Origin: Flavobacteriaceae bacterium
Lineage (GTDB): Bacteria; Bacteroidota; Bacteroidia; Flavobacteriales; Flavobacteriaceae
DNA: 64,000 nucleotides
Direction of reading: 5' to 3'
NCBI GenBank assembly: GCA_030726725.1
Contig: JANRDC010000004.1
Coordinates: forward strand, 62,001 to 126,000
Below are positions 10,173 through 21,019 of the stretch, piece after piece (within the stretch, counting starts at the first letter, position 1; the number at the start of each line of letters is the position of its first letter). The notes under the pieces are model-generated. The model was not told the DNA's origin, searched no databases, and was given only the letters and a program-made list of their open reading frames with translations. The position numbers and the translations under genes were made by a program.

Positions 10173-10816
10173 CTTAATTTGCGTGTTTTTCGTTTAACTA
10201 ACCATACAAAACGATCGCCTGGATCTGTTTTGGTGGTTTTATATCCTGGATCTATTTCTTTCCAAAGCTCAGTACCTTCGAGTTCAGTGTATTGATGATG
10301 ACCGATCAAGTATTTTATCTCTGGATATTTCTTTTTTAGGTATTTGAGGAGTTCAGCATTGGCCTTGATTTGCAAAGGAGTTAGGGGCATATCTGCCGTT
10401 CCACCCACATTTTCGATTCCGATAGCCAAGTGGTTCAATCCAATCACATGCCTAGCCATCATGTCTTCAGGCATCAATCGATAAATCGTACCGTCTTGAT
10501 CCACCAGAAAATGAGCCGATACGTTGAGGCCATTTCTACCGAGCTCTGGGCGATATGCGGGCAAATGTTCCGGGTCAAAAGCATTAAAAGACGCTTCCAA
10601 ACTAGGAATAGCCGTCCAATGCAACACCACCATTTTGGGAGATATTTTACCCGAAGGGGCATCGATTAAATATCGCTCTTTCATGTATTGTTGGGTCATG
10701 GAAACCCGCTCAGGCCCAAAAGAAATAGGCCTATCGACAATGATTGGTTTCTTTTGACCCCAAACAGCCATCAACCCAGTACACAAAAATACAATCGCGT
10801 AAAACAGCTGTTTCAT
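10142..10816 (-). CDS. N-acetylmuramoyl-L-alanine amidase (amidase_2 type), exported
   Basis: Signal peptide MKQLFYAIVFLCTGLMAVWGQ; VLHWTAIPS, VSAHFLVDQDGTIYRLMP, AIGIENVGG, LIGHHQY, DPGYKTTKTDPGDRF. Confidence 0.87.
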   Translation of the reverse strand: MKQLFYAIVFLCTGLMAVWGQKKPIIVDRPISFGPERVSMTQQYMKERYLIDAPSGKISPKMVVLHWTAIPSLEASFNAFDPEHLPAYRPELGRNGLNVSAHFLVDQDGTIYRLMPEDMMARHVIGLNHLAIGIENVGGTADMPLTPLQIKANAELLKYLKKKYPEIKYLIGHHQYTELEGTELWKEIDPGYKTTKTDPGDRFVWLVKRKTRKLRWHPLPKPKQ

Positions 10817-10878
10817 AAAACAAATTATGACTTAAAAATACAATTTTGAAATCACTATATTCACTAAAATTTGTTCTG

Positions 10879-12225
10879 ATGAAAAAAGTTTACTGGAGCA
10901 TCGCTTTACTAATCCTGGGCTTATCTGCCTTGTGGTTTACCCAATACCCAAAGCTGGAGATGATCAGTGGTTATTACGCCAAATACACGGCAACTTCTGT
11001 TTTTTACGCGGGACACACCTTGCCCTATTTGGTGGAAAACGATCATCAGGCCCCCTTGATAGAATGGGCCAGCGCTGAAGTAGATAAAGGTAAAAAACAG
11101 GTAAGCGCCGAAGTGTACGGACTCCAGCACAGAACCGCGGTATACCTGGACGGTATTGGCGCAATTCTAGTGCAAGACCCCGATCAATTGCCTGATTTAA
11201 AGGCGGCTAGAAGAAGTAAAACGCCTATTCCCCTTCCCTATCCCCAGGGACACCTTGAACCCAAGGACACTGTTTTTCAAGAGGTAAACTACGCTGGCGT
11301 CACAGATGCAATCGATGGGGCATTTGCCCAAAATGATGTGCAAAAAACCCGTTCTGTATTGGTGTTGTACAAAGGTCATTTAATCGGGGAAAAATACGCC
11401 TCACCTATTGGTCCTGACACCCCAATTTTGGGTTGGTCGATGACCAAAAGCGTGTTGGCTACCTGGTATGGAATATTAAGTGACCGCGGAAAACTATCTG
11501 TGTCAGATCCACTGGATTTAACTGAATGGCAGCATGATGAGCGCAGCAAAATAAAGATCGATGATCTGTTGAGAATGTCTTCAGGACTTGCCTGGGAGGA
11601 GGACTACGGGAAGCTATCCGATGTTACCCGTATGCTTTTTCAATCTGATGATATGGGACAAGCTGCTTTAGACCAAAAATCTATAGCTCCTGCAGGTACC
11701 CTTTGGAACTACTCATCGGGTACCACCAACGCTTTGGCTAAGTATATGAGGCGCTATTTTGACGATGTACATCAATATGCCCAATTTGGGTATGACGAAC
11801 TGATTGACGCCATCGGTATGTACTCTATGTTGATCGAACCCGATGTATCTGGAACTTTTGTGGCTTCCTCCTACGGCTGGGCATCCACCAGAGATTGGGG
11901 TCGATTTGGACAGCTGTACTTGCAAAAAGGGAACTGGAATGGACGACGCATATTTGCCCCTGAATGGGTGGACTATATCACCACCCCTACCCTTGACGCT
12001 GACGGAGCGTACGGTGCGCATTTTTGGCTTAATAAATCTGGTACATTACCCGATGTTCCCCGGGATATGTACTCGGCCAATGGTCATGATGGGCAATATG
12101 TTTACATCATTCCCTCCAGAGATTTGGTGGTCGTCCGCACAGGACTTGCCGAGGCCCCTGTATTTGACGCCAATGGGTTTTTAAAAGCACTTTTGTCCGC
12201 GATCAGCCCTACAACTACTCCTTAA
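10879..12225 (+). CDS. Serine hydrolase, beta-lactamase/penicillin-binding (class C-like) family
   Basis: WSMTKSVLATWYG (SxxK), YSSGTTNALAKYM, NGHDGQYVYIIPSRDLVVVRTG. The listed start at 10846 is probably upstream of the true one (MKKVYWSIALLILGL). Confidence 0.85.
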   Translation: MKKVYWSIALLILGLSALWFTQYPKLEMISGYYAKYTATSVFYAGHTLPYLVENDHQAPLIEWASAEVDKGKKQVSAEVYGLQHRTAVYLDGIGAILVQDPDQLPDLKAARRSKTPIPLPYPQGHLEPKDTVFQEVNYAGVTDAIDGAFAQNDVQKTRSVLVLYKGHLIGEKYASPIGPDTPILGWSMTKSVLATWYGILSDRGKLSVSDPLDLTEWQHDERSKIKIDDLLRMSSGLAWEEDYGKLSDVTRMLFQSDDMGQAALDQKSIAPAGTLWNYSSGTTNALAKYMRRYFDDVHQYAQFGYDELIDAIGMYSMLIEPDVSGTFVASSYGWASTRDWGRFGQLYLQKGNWNGRRIFAPEWVDYITTPTLDADGAYGAHFWLNKSGTLPDVPRDMYSANGHDGQYVYIIPSRDLVVVRTGLAEAPVFDANGFLKALLSAISPTTTP

Positions 12226-12238
12226 CTTTGTATTTTTG
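12223..12238 (+). promoter_or_regulatory. Tandem TAnnTTTG -7 boxes upstream of menB (TAACTTTG TATTTTTG)
   Basis: TAACTTTG at 12223-12230 is followed directly by TATTTTTG at 12231-12238; the menB ATG is at 12256. Confidence 0.45.
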
Positions 12239-12255
12239 TGCTCAAATCCTACCCC

Positions 12256-13098
12256 ATGAACCAGCCTGAATGGAAAACAGTCAAAGAGTACCAAGACATC
12301 ACGTATAAAAAAAGTGGTGGCGTGGCGCGTATTGCCTTCAATAGACCAGAAGTGCGCAATGCATTTAGGCCACAAACGACTTCCGAATTGTACGATGCAT
12401 TTTACGATGCACAGGAAGATCCTTCCATAGGTGTTGTGTTGTTGTGTGGCGAAGGACCTTCACCCAAAGATGGCGTATACGCCTTTTGCAGTGGAGGAGA
12501 TCAAAAAGCTAGGGGGCATCAAGGCTATGTAGGACAAGACGGCAGACATCGACTTAATATTTTGGAGGTTCAACGCCTCATTCGATTTATGCCCAAAGTG
12601 GTAATTGCCTTGGTGTCCGGTTGGGCAGTGGGCGGTGGTCACAGCCTTCATGTAGTTTGCGATTTAACCTTGGCCAGCCGGGAACACGCCATTTTTAAAC
12701 AGACAGATGCAGACGTGACGAGTTTTGACGGTGGTTATGGATCAGCCTATCTAGCCAAAATGGTGGGGCAAAAGAAAGCGAGAGAGATCTTCTTTTTGGG
12801 GCGAAACTACAGCGCTCAAGAAGCCTTTGATATGGGTATGGTCAATGCGGTGGTTTCCCACAGTGATTTGGAAATCGAAGGATGGAATTGGGCTCAAGAA
12901 ATACTGGGCAAATCCCCAACCTCAATCAAAATGCTCAAGTTTGCGATGAATCTTACCGATGACGGAATGGTGGGGCAACAGGTATTTGCCGGTGAAGCGA
13001 CCAGACTTGCCTATATGACTGAAGAGGCTAAAGAAGGTCGCGATGCTTTTTTAGAAAAGAGAAAACCCAATTTCGATCCCAACAATTGGATCGCTTAG
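12256..13098 (+). CDS. menB: 1,4-dihydroxy-2-naphthoyl-CoA synthase
   Basis: YEDITY-like start, AFNRPEVRNAFRPQT, FCSGGDQKARGHQGYVGQDG, ALVSGWAVGGGHSLHVVCDLT, FDGGYGSAYLAKMVGQKKAREIFFL. Confidence 0.95.
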   Translation: MNQPEWKTVKEYQDITYKKSGGVARIAFNRPEVRNAFRPQTTSELYDAFYDAQEDPSIGVVLLCGEGPSPKDGVYAFCSGGDQKARGHQGYVGQDGRHRLNILEVQRLIRFMPKVVIALVSGWAVGGGHSLHVVCDLTLASREHAIFKQTDADVTSFDGGYGSAYLAKMVGQKKAREIFFLGRNYSAQEAFDMGMVNAVVSHSDLEIEGWNWAQEILGKSPTSIKMLKFAMNLTDDGMVGQQVFAGEATRLAYMTEEAKEGRDAFLEKRKPNFDPNNWIA

Positions 13099-14652
13099 TT
13101 ATTGTTTGGCAAATAACTGCGCTAACTTCAATCTGAGTTTTCGTTGATAATCCTCCTCTAACCACTCTTTGTAGTTCTTGGTATTGTTCATGATACAATA
13201 GGAATAGGTTTTGACCCGGTAGGAAATATCTTCTTGTAACAGTTTTGCTAACATCCTGGCTTCATAGATGTCTTTCGCGTTTTCATAACACAATCTCGCG
13301 TGTTGATCGATGCTGTTTTCCAAGACTGTCTTTGACTTTAAGCCCAATCTAAACACTTCTTTATAAGCGGACTTGATATCGAATTCCAACACTCTTGATT
13401 TGCCAAATCTCGCTTTCAGTTGCGGCGGCATTTCATAAGAGAAATCTCGTTCAATATCTTCATCGTTTTTGATATTCTCCAAATAATAATCGGGAAAATG
13501 GAAAATATCTTGCCAGTTCATCGGTGAATCCCAGGGACCAAAACGGGCGATGTTGTTCCCCATATCGATTACCTTAAAGGTATTTTTATCCCCAACTACC
13601 CTTGAACCCCTGCCGATCATTTGAAAATACAGCGTCAAGGATCTAGTGGCGCGATTCAATATGATGGTTTCTACCGATGGTTCGTCAAATCCTGTGGTTA
13701 AAATACTGACAGAGGTTAAAATGGCATCTGGGGTTTCAGCAAACCAACTCAAAATTTCTCTGCGTTCTGATGCAGTATTTTTATTGTCCAGGTGACGAAC
13801 TGGATATCCAGCTTTCTTAAACGTTTCGTATACGTATTTTGAGGTGCTAATTCCGTTGTTAAATATGAGTGTTTTTGTACCTGCTGCAATCTCCTCGTAG
13901 GTATCCTTCAGTTGATTTAACATCCCCATATTACCGTAGAAGGCATCAGATGATTTTACCGTGTAATCCCCATTAATCCCCAACTTTAAGGATTTTAGAC
14001 TCACGTTGCGCGCGTACAGATCCGCTCGAGCCAAATATCCCCGGTCGATCAACTCTGAAATGGAAGCGCCGATAATCAACTTTTTATAGTGATCTTTCAT
14101 CGGCAACTTGATGTTCGAACTCAAGGGCGTAGCGGTCACCCCAAGCACGATGGCATTTTTAAAAAATTTAAACAGCTTTCTAAACGAATTGTAGTGCGCC
14201 TCATCGATAATCACCAAGCCAATATTCTCCAAGGCTATTTGGTCTTCTTGCAATCGGTTGTTTAAGGTCTCTACCATGGCCACAAAACAATCAAACTGGG
14301 CCTGATCCTCTAATGTTTTTGTCTCGCTATTGATCACCCTATTGCGGACACCAAAACCGGTCAACATCTTGGAGGTTTGAACACTGAGTTCAATTCTATG
14401 GGTTAATACCACCACTTTTTTACCCCTAAGGGCGATGTACCTTCTAGCTATCTCAGAAAAAACAACCGTCTTCCCGCCACCGGTAGGCAGCTGGTACAAT
14501 ACATTGGTGTCCTCTGGAGCCTCATTTAAATAATTAAATATGGCGTCTAGGTCACGAACTTGATAGTCGTAAAGTTTCTTTTCTGAGGATTTTGTTTTGA
14601 TTTCCAAAAGTGTTCTGGTTACGCGTATGCTGCCTGTTGAACAAGCGAACAA
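13099..14652 (-). CDS. Superfamily II DEAD/DEAH-type helicase
   Basis: YQLPTGGGKTVVFSEIA (motif I), VIIDEAHYNSF (II), LGVTATPL (III), LTTGFDEPSVETIILNRATRSLTLYFQMIGRGSR (V/VI). Start codon uncertain. Confidence 0.85.
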   Translation of the reverse strand: MFACSTGSIRVTRTLLEIKTKSSEKKLYDYQVRDLDAIFNYLNEAPEDTNVLYQLPTGGGKTVVFSEIARRYIALRGKKVVVLTHRIELSVQTSKMLTGFGVRNRVINSETKTLEDQAQFDCFVAMVETLNNRLQEDQIALENIGLVIIDEAHYNSFRKLFKFFKNAIVLGVTATPLSSNIKLPMKDHYKKLIIGASISELIDRGYLARADLYARNVSLKSLKLGINGDYTVKSSDAFYGNMGMLNQLKDTYEEIAAGTKTLIFNNGISTSKYVYETFKKAGYPVRHLDNKNTASERREILSWFAETPDAILTSVSILTTGFDEPSVETIILNRATRSLTLYFQMIGRGSRVVGDKNTFKVIDMGNNIARFGPWDSPMNWQDIFHFPDYYLENIKNDEDIERDFSYEMPPQLKARFGKSRVLEFDIKSAYKEVFRLGLKSKTVLENSIDQHARLCYENAKDIYEARMLAKLLQEDISYRVKTYSYCIMNNTKNYKEWLEEDYQRKLRLKLAQLFAKQ

Positions 14653-14682
14653 AATTAGGCGTTTTTTTGAGTGGACACAAGT

Positions 14683-15348
14683 TTAATCAATGGATTCACC
14701 GTTTAAATCTGTACTGAGCACTTCGCTTAAATAAACCAAGAATGGACGAGCGACAATGAATTTATCAACGATCTCGCGCACACCTTGAGCTGTGGTTAAC
14801 TTGTTTTGATCTAAGGGACAAGTAAATACATAGTTCTGTCTGCGCAACAATTCAATTTCAGGGTGGTTTTTATCCCATCCTTTTGGCGCTGATTTAAGGG
14901 TCGGCCCAGTAAAAGCACCCCAAGTATCCTTAAAGTTTTTTTGTTCTATAATCTGCTTTAATCCCTCAGGCTCGAGGTCGATTTCTGCACGCATTCGCGC
15001 TAACTCTTCCTTGTTAATGTCCCAATAACCGACAGCGATAAATGTATTACCCGGTTCAATATGGACGTAATAGTCCCCTTTGTTCTTTTGACCGGCTCTG
15101 GCGAAATATCCTGACAAATGAGTTTTATAAGGTGACTTATCTTTGGAAAATCGGACGTCTTTATAAATTCGAAACATGTGGATTTTTTCCAGTGCGTCTA
15201 CAGCTGAAAGAGGTTCAAAAACGGCAGATAAAAGTTGTTGAACACTAGATTTAGCCACTTCATAGCTGTCCTTATGCGCGGCAAACCAGGAGCGGTCATT
15301 GTTTTGTTGAAGCGCTGATAGAAAATCAAAAACTTGTGGTGAAATCAT
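14683..15348 (-). CDS. DUF2461 family protein (TIGR02453-like)
   Basis: FLSALQQNNDRSWFAAHKDSYE, FRIYKDVRFSKDKSPYKTHLSGYF, YYVHIEPGNTFIAVGYW. Confidence 0.85.
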   Translation of the reverse strand: MISPQVFDFLSALQQNNDRSWFAAHKDSYEVAKSSVQQLLSAVFEPLSAVDALEKIHMFRIYKDVRFSKDKSPYKTHLSGYFARAGQKNKGDYYVHIEPGNTFIAVGYWDINKEELARMRAEIDLEPEGLKQIIEQKNFKDTWGAFTGPTLKSAPKGWDKNHPEIELLRRQNYVFTCPLDQNKLTTAQGVREIVDKFIVARPFLVYLSEVLSTDLNGESID

Positions 15349-15357
15349 AGATGAGGT

Positions 15358-16149
15358 TTAGTAGTTGATCTCATACACACCCAGACCTGAGCCTGGAGCA
15401 GCGTATTGAGGGATGGGCAAAGGTACACCTTGGAGCGTATTTGACAAATCGCATATACCTATCTCACCCCTACCCAACTGAACTAAGGTGCCCATCATCA
15501 ACCTGATTTGATAGCGCATAAACCCATGTCCACTTACCCACAAAACATAGGAAGATTCAGGAAAAAAATTGGCAGTCCACCGATCATTGTTCACCAGGCT
15601 ACATGAATCAATCGTTCTCTGTGTAGATTGATTTGGCTTTTGTGCTGCGCGCACCGTAAAATGAGTAAAATCATGAGTTCCTTGATAGAGATCTGCTCCC
15701 TTTTTCATTAAATTCAGGTCTAAATCGCCAGAAAAATGAGCCATAAAAGGTGCTGTAAATGGATGTGGCTTATCGCCGAAACAGAATAAATAGCCGTAGG
15801 TTTTACTTACTGCGTTTTTGATCGGATTAAAGTCGATAGGGACTTCAACCATGGACTCCACTTTAAGATCTTGTGGCGTGTTGCGGTTAATCAATTCAAT
15901 CCAGGGCGCTATCTCCCCCGTCAAGGGTTGGGTCAGCCACAAAGAGCAGGCTCCATCCAGGGAGGAAACTTTAGCATCTGTTCTACCTGAGGCCAATGTT
16001 TTAAAGGGTTGATCACCCAACACATACTTGAGTGTTTTTACCAACATACCTTCTACTGTTTTTTGCCCAGGTTGAATCTGCCATCCAGAATATCTAAATC
16101 CCAGGTAGGACAACCTGATCAGGTACTGGTATTTCCAAGGATCATTCAC
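15358..16149 (-). CDS. truA: tRNA pseudouridine synthase A
   Basis: IRLSYLGFRYSGWQIQPGQKTVEGML, LASGRTDAKVSSLDGACSLWL, GTHDFTHFT, GHGFMRYQIRLMMGTLVQLGRGE. GTG start overlaps the hisIE stop (GTGA). Confidence 0.93.
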   Translation of the reverse strand: MNDPWKYQYLIRLSYLGFRYSGWQIQPGQKTVEGMLVKTLKYVLGDQPFKTLASGRTDAKVSSLDGACSLWLTQPLTGEIAPWIELINRNTPQDLKVESMVEVPIDFNPIKNAVSKTYGYLFCFGDKPHPFTAPFMAHFSGDLDLNLMKKGADLYQGTHDFTHFTVRAAQKPNQSTQRTIDSCSLVNNDRWTANFFPESSYVLWVSGHGFMRYQIRLMMGTLVQLGRGEIGICDLSNTLQGVPLPIPQYAAPGSGLGVYEINY

Positions 16150-16754
16150 GAGCGAGACTGATGTCTTTGGCGTAGCACTTCGATTACTTTTTCCAATGAA
16201 TGACCTTTTGACTGAAGCAATACTAAATAGTGAAAGAGCAGGTCGGCTGCTTCACCAAGAAATAATTCAGGCTCATCCCTCATCGATTCAATAACCAATT
16301 CTACAGCCTCCTCACCAACTTTTTGGGCTACTTTGTGGATACCCGATTGATGTAAACTGCGCACATAACTCGAGGAACTTTCCGGGTTGTTCAGCCTATT
16401 TTCGATGACCTCAACGAGTTGATCCAGGAAAAGCGTACCGGGATTATTGGCCGTTGACCAACAGGTGTCGGTACCGGTATGACAAGTCGGACCCGCGGGT
16501 TTAGCTTGAATCAATAAGGTGTCACGATCACAATCAACCGAAAAACGAACCAGTGATAAATAATTTCCGCTCTCTTCCCCTTTGGTCCAAAGTCTATTCT
16601 TTGATCGGCTAAAGAAGGTGATTTTTCCAGATGCTTGAGTCTCTGCCCAAGCCTCAGCATTCATGTACCCCAACATCAAGACATTCCTGGTTTGGACATC
16701 TTGAATGATTGCGGGAATCAATCCATCGGGGCTTTTACTGAAATCTATTTCCAT
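16146..16754 (-). CDS. hisIE: Bifunctional phosphoribosyl-AMP cyclohydrolase / phosphoribosyl-ATP pyrophosphatase
   Basis: VLMLGYMNAEAW, FFSRSKNRLWTKGEESGNYL, DCDRDTLLIQAKPAGPTCHTGTDTCW, then the HisE domain KVGEEAVELVIES. Confidence 0.96.
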   Translation of the reverse strand: MEIDFSKSPDGLIPAIIQDVQTRNVLMLGYMNAEAWAETQASGKITFFSRSKNRLWTKGEESGNYLSLVRFSVDCDRDTLLIQAKPAGPTCHTGTDTCWSTANNPGTLFLDQLVEVIENRLNNPESSSSYVRSLHQSGIHKVAQKVGEEAVELVIESMRDEPELFLGEAADLLFHYLVLLQSKGHSLEKVIEVLRQRHQSRS

Positions 16755-16760
16755 ATGTGT

Positions 16761-17516
16761 TTATTTTCTAATGGCTATACCTTGGGTTGCAAGATACATT
16801 TTCAAATTTGGGATAGGAATCTCTCCGAAATGAAAAACACTGGCTGCAAGTACTGCATCCGCTTTTCCCAGTGTAAATGCATCCAAAAAATGCTTGGGTA
16901 CACCGGCTCCTCCTGAGGCAATAATGGGAATGTGCAGTTGTTCAGACAAATGAGCTAATGACTCTAAAGCATAACCTTGTTTGCTTCCGTCGTGATCCAT
17001 AGAAGTGAACAGCAGCTCCCCTGCCCCTCGATCTGCCGCTTCTTGGGCCCATTCAAACAAATCTAGCTCTGTCGGTACTTTTCCGCCCACCAAATGAACC
17101 TTCCACAAACTGTTGATCTGTTTTGCATCAATAGCTACCACAACACATTGACTGCCAAATGCCTGAGCTAATTCATCGATTAATGCAGGATTTCTAACTG
17201 CTGAAGAATTGATGGATATCTTATCTGCGCCATTTTTAAGCAACTTTTCCACATCGGATACCGATCGGATTCCACCGCCCACGGTAAACGGTATATCTAT
17301 GGCTTTTGAAACCTCTAAAACCAAGGAAGCCATGGTTTCTCGGGCATCTTCTGTAGCCGTAATATCCAGAAAAACCAATTCATCAGCACCCTGTTCAGCA
17401 TATTGTGCTGCAAGTGCTACAGGGTCTCCTGCATCTTTTAAATCTTGAAAATGAACGCCTTTAACGGTCCTCCCGTTTTTGATGTCTAAACAAGGAATTA
17501 TGCGTTTACTCAACAT
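16761..17516 (-). CDS. hisF: Imidazole glycerol phosphate synthase subunit HisF
   Basis: [69 protein letters not shown]. Start trimmed to MLSKRIIP from the listed 17609. Confidence 0.96.
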   Translation of the reverse strand: MLSKRIIPCLDIKNGRTVKGVHFQDLKDAGDPVALAAQYAEQGADELVFLDITATEDARETMASLVLEVSKAIDIPFTVGGGIRSVSDVEKLLKNGADKISINSSAVRNPALIDELAQAFGSQCVVVAIDAKQINSLWKVHLVGGKVPTELDLFEWAQEAADRGAGELLFTSMDHDGSKQGYALESLAHLSEQLHIPIIASGGAGVPKHFLDAFTLGKADAVLAASVFHFGEIPIPNLKMYLATQGIAIRK

Positions 17517-18252
17517 GGTTTTCGCTTGAAAATTTTGAGAGTTCATCCATAGAAATTTTGCCTTCGTATAGGGCCTTACCGATGATGGCACCTGAACAGC
17601 CAATGGCATGTATGGCGTATAAATCGTCCATTGTACTCATCCCTCCGCTGGCCACCAAATCTATGGATTGATGGATTTGCCCAGCGGAATTAATCAATCG
17701 CTCATAGAGCTGGGTTGATGGACCACAGAGCATACCGTCTTTTGAAATATCGGTACAAACCACAGTTTTCACTCCTTTTTGCAAATAATCCAACACAAAA
17801 GGAATGAGGGGAATAGCTGAATTTTCCAGCCAACCAGAGACTGCTATTTTTTCATCAAGAGCATCAGCTCCAAGAATAATTCGATCAGCGCCAAAATTTT
17901 CGAGCCAGCGCAAGAAAACATCTGGTTTTTGAACTGCGATACTTCCTCCAGTAACTTGTTTTGCTCCGCTGGAAAAAACAATATCTAGGTCTTGATCCGA
18001 TTTAACACCTCCGCCAAAATCAACTGACAAACTGGTTTTTGAAGTGATGCGTTCAAGCACTTTGTAGTTAACGACCTTGCCGGACTTAGCGCCATCTAAG
18101 TCGACTAAGTGAAGGTATTTAATCCCGTACCCTTCGAAGTACTTTGCTGCATCCAGTGGATCTTTATAATATTCAACCTTGGTGTCATAATCTCCTTTAG
18201 AGAGGCGTACACATGCTCCGTCAATCAGGTCAATAGCTGGGATAATCCTCAT
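17506..18252 (-). CDS. hisA: Phosphoribosylformimino-5-aminoimidazole carboxamide ribotide isomerase
   Basis: [66 protein letters not shown]. Confidence 0.96.
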   Translation of the reverse strand: MRIIPAIDLIDGACVRLSKGDYDTKVEYYKDPLDAAKYFEGYGIKYLHLVDLDGAKSGKVVNYKVLERITSKTSLSVDFGGGVKSDQDLDIVFSSGAKQVTGGSIAVQKPDVFLRWLENFGADRIILGADALDEKIAVSGWLENSAIPLIPFVLDYLQKGVKTVVCTDISKDGMLCGPSTQLYERLINSAGQIHQSIDLVASGGMSTMDDLYAIHAIGCSGAIIGKALYEGKISMDELSKFSSENHVE

Positions 18253-18839
18253 GTAGTCAGGCTTAAAAATTGTTGAAGTATTTGCGCGCCAACCCGGCTA
18301 CTTTTCTCAGGATGAAACTGTGTGCCCCAGAAATTATCTCGATGTAAGGCAGCGCTATAATTCGTTCCATAGGTGGCTACAGCTGCGGTTTGATCGCACA
18401 GAGGCGCATAAAAACTATGCACCATGTACACATAAGGATCCTGGGGAAGGTGCTGAAATAATGGAGCTTTTAAGTCGAATAAACTATTCCATCCCATCTG
18501 AGGGACCTTTAATTGGGTCTTATCAAATTCGACGACATCTACGTCAAAAATACCCAGTCCATCAGTGTTGTTTTCCGCTGAATGACGGCACATGAGTTGC
18601 ATACCCAAACATATACCCAAAACAGGTTGCTTTAATTGAGGAATCAACAGGTCTAGACCTGTTTCTTTGAGTTGACTCATCGCTGAGCCCGCTGCACCTA
18701 CACCAGGAAAAATGACCCGATCAGCCGTGCTTATTTCCGAGGCTTTCTTAGAGAGATGCGCGCGCACACCCAAGCGATCAAAGGCGTGTATGATGCTTTG
18801 AATATTACCGGCACCGTAATCAATGATCACTAAATTCAT
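18249..18839 (-). CDS. hisH: Imidazole glycerol phosphate synthase subunit HisH
   Basis: [25 protein letters not shown] (catalytic Cys), [23 protein letters not shown]. Confidence 0.96.
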   Translation of the reverse strand: MNLVIIDYGAGNIQSIIHAFDRLGVRAHLSKKASEISTADRVIFPGVGAAGSAMSQLKETGLDLLIPQLKQPVLGICLGMQLMCRHSAENNTDGLGIFDVDVVEFDKTQLKVPQMGWNSLFDLKAPLFQHLPQDPYVYMVHSFYAPLCDQTAAVATYGTNYSAALHRDNFWGTQFHPEKSSRVGAQILQQFLSLTT

Positions 18840-19966
18840 AGGGTTCCTTTGGTTGAGGGTAAAATCATTCGGTCTGGATCACGACGCACAGCCATTTTGA
18901 TTGCCTTGGCCCAAGCTTTAAATATCGCTTCTATCTTGTGGTGCTCATTTTGGCCTTCAGCTTTGATATGCAGATTGGCCTTGGCGCCATCGGTAAAGGA
19001 CTTGAAAAAATGCATAAACATCTCGCAGGGCATTTGGCCGATCATTTCTCTGCGAAATTCAGCCTCCCAAACCAACCAATTTCTTCCGCCAAAATCAATC
19101 GCTACCTGCGCCAAAACATCATCCATGGGCAAGCAAAATCCATAGCGCTCAATACCCAGTTTATTGCCCAATGCCTGATGAAAAGCTTCGCCCAAGGCGA
19201 TCGCTGTATCCTCAATAGTGTGGTGTTCATCAACTTCGAGATCACCCACCACCTCAACAGTCAAATTCATTTGGCCGTGTTTGGCCAGCTGATCAAGCAT
19301 ATGGTCAAAAAAGGCGATACCGGTATTCACTTTAGACACACCTGTTCCATCCAAATCTAAACTGATAAATATATCCGTTTCGTTGGTTTTTCTTCTGTGG
19401 CTTACCCTTCTCGCTCCTGCCTGTAAAAAGGCAAATATTTCCGCCCAAGACTCGGTGCGCAAGGCAATCACTTGTTCGAGTTCCTGGTCTTGGCCCACCT
19501 CGTCACTGCCTAAAGTGTTTCCGCGATCTATATAGATAGCCCGACATCCCAAGTTCTTAGCTAGGGCAACATCGGTTATTCGGTCTCCAATGACAAAAGA
19601 TTCAGCTAAATTCCAGGTGCCGTCCATGTATTGGGTCAACATGCCCACGCCTGGTTTTCGGGTGGGTTTGTTTTCACTGGGCAAACTACCGTCGATACAA
19701 ACCTGCTCAAATGCCACACCTGCACTAGAAAAAGCATCGATAACCATATTTTGAATCGGCCAAAAATCGCTTTCAGGAAAAGAATCCGTACCCAGGCCAT
19801 CTTGGTTAGAAACCATCACCAGGGTGTATTCTTTTAACTGTGCAATTTTGGACATTCCCGTAATAGCACCAGGATAAAAGGAAAGTTTGTGCCATCTATC
19901 GATTTGGGGATCGTCTGCTGGTTCTTGGATCAGCGTACCATCACGGTCAATAAATAATAATTTTTT
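18836..19966 (-). CDS. hisB: Bifunctional histidinol-phosphatase / imidazoleglycerol-phosphate dehydratase
   Basis: HAD half [20 protein letters not shown] half [69 protein letters not shown]. Start trimmed from 20002. Confidence 0.95.
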   Translation of the reverse strand, partial: KKLLFIDRDGTLIQEPADDPQIDRWHKLSFYPGAITGMSKIAQLKEYTLVMVSNQDGLGTDSFPESDFWPIQNMVIDAFSSAGVAFEQVCIDGSLPSENKPTRKPGVGMLTQYMDGTWNLAESFVIGDRITDVALAKNLGCRAIYIDRGNTLGSDEVGQDQELEQVIALRTESWAEIFAFLQAGARRVSHRRKTNETDIFISLDLDGTGVSKVNTGIAFFDHMLDQLAKHGQMNLTVEVVGDLEVDEHHTIEDTAIALGEAFHQALGNKLGIERYGFCLPMDDVLAQVAIDFGGRNWLVWEAEFRREMIGQMPCEMFMHFFKSFTDGAKANLHIKAEGQNEHHKIEAIFKAWAKAIKMAVRRDPDRMILPSTKGTL

Positions 19967-19971
19967 CATCG

Positions 19972-21015
19972 CTAACAATTTTTCATCCAGGCTGTAAGCC
20001 ACTTATTTTCTTGGGGGGTACCTATGGTAATCCTTAAGGTTTCTGAACAATGCATTTGCCCAGATCGATTGCGGACCACCGCGCCCTGATCTTGTAATTG
20101 CCGATAGCGCTTTGCGGCATCATCGACGCGGATCAGTAAGAAATTAGCCTCCGAGTGAAAAACTTCCTTCACCCAAGGCAATGATTTTAACACTGTTTTT
20201 AATCGATCTCTTTCACTGCAGATCAACGCAACTTCACGCGCTACTTGATCGGTATTTTGGAGCCTTTGCACAGCGACCTCCTGAGTTAAACTATTGATGT
20301 TGTAGGGCGGTTTTATTTTTTTCAACAAATCAATCATCGAGGAGTGAGCGAAAAGCATACCCAATCTAATTCCCGCCAAACCATATGCTTTTGAGAAGGT
20401 TTGGCAAATCACCAAGTTTTCATAACGACCCAATGCTGCAATCCAACTGGGGCTATTTGAAAAATCGATATATGCCTCATCCACTACCACAATTCCCTCG
20501 AAAGATTGCAATAAGAATTCAACGGATTCGGGTTCAATCAATTGACCGGATGGATTATTAGGACTACAGACAAATATCATTTTGGTTTGGGGGGTCACCG
20601 CTGCCACAACTGCAGGTGCATTCATCGAAAAATCGGATCGCAGGGGAACCTCAATGCAGGCTACCTCGTTGATTTGGGCCAATACCTGATACATACCGTA
20701 AGTAGGTGGCATGGTGATTACCTGGTCTTTACCTGGAACACAAAACGCACGAAACAACAAATCCAGCACTTCATCACTTCCGTTACCCAACAGAATTTGA
20801 TCTGTAGTCACACCTTTAAGAGGCGCGATGATTGACTTCAAATGTTTTTGGTGAGGATCGGGATATCTATTGTAATCAGTAGGAAATGGATTTTCATTGG
20901 CATCGAGAAACACCAAGGAATCTGGAGTACCTTCAAATTCATCTCTGGCTGAACTGTAGGGTTTTAACTGTAGCACACTGGGCCTGGCCCACGTATTGGG
21001 GTTAAATTTTTTCAT
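19972..21015 (-). CDS. hisC: Histidinol-phosphate aminotransferase
   Basis: [70 protein letters not shown]. Confidence 0.96.
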   Translation of the reverse strand: MKKFNPNTWARPSVLQLKPYSSARDEFEGTPDSLVFLDANENPFPTDYNRYPDPHQKHLKSIIAPLKGVTTDQILLGNGSDEVLDLLFRAFCVPGKDQVITMPPTYGMYQVLAQINEVACIEVPLRSDFSMNAPAVVAAVTPQTKMIFVCSPNNPSGQLIEPESVEFLLQSFEGIVVVDEAYIDFSNSPSWIAALGRYENLVICQTFSKAYGLAGIRLGMLFAHSSMIDLLKKIKPPYNINSLTQEVAVQRLQNTDQVAREVALICSERDRLKTVLKSLPWVKEVFHSEANFLLIRVDDAAKRYRQLQDQGAVVRNRSGQMHCSETLRITIGTPQENKWLTAWMKNC

Positions 21016-21019
21016 CGAT

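Noticed and set aside
11713-12184. Antisense and out-of-frame ORFs of 102 and 113 aa inside the serine hydrolase
   Set aside because: Fully contained in a gene with complete catalytic motifs; no independent support.
13099-14652. SF2 helicase as part of a defence island
   Set aside because: Neighbours are menB, a DUF2461 gene and truA; no nuclease, methyltransferase or integrase nearby.
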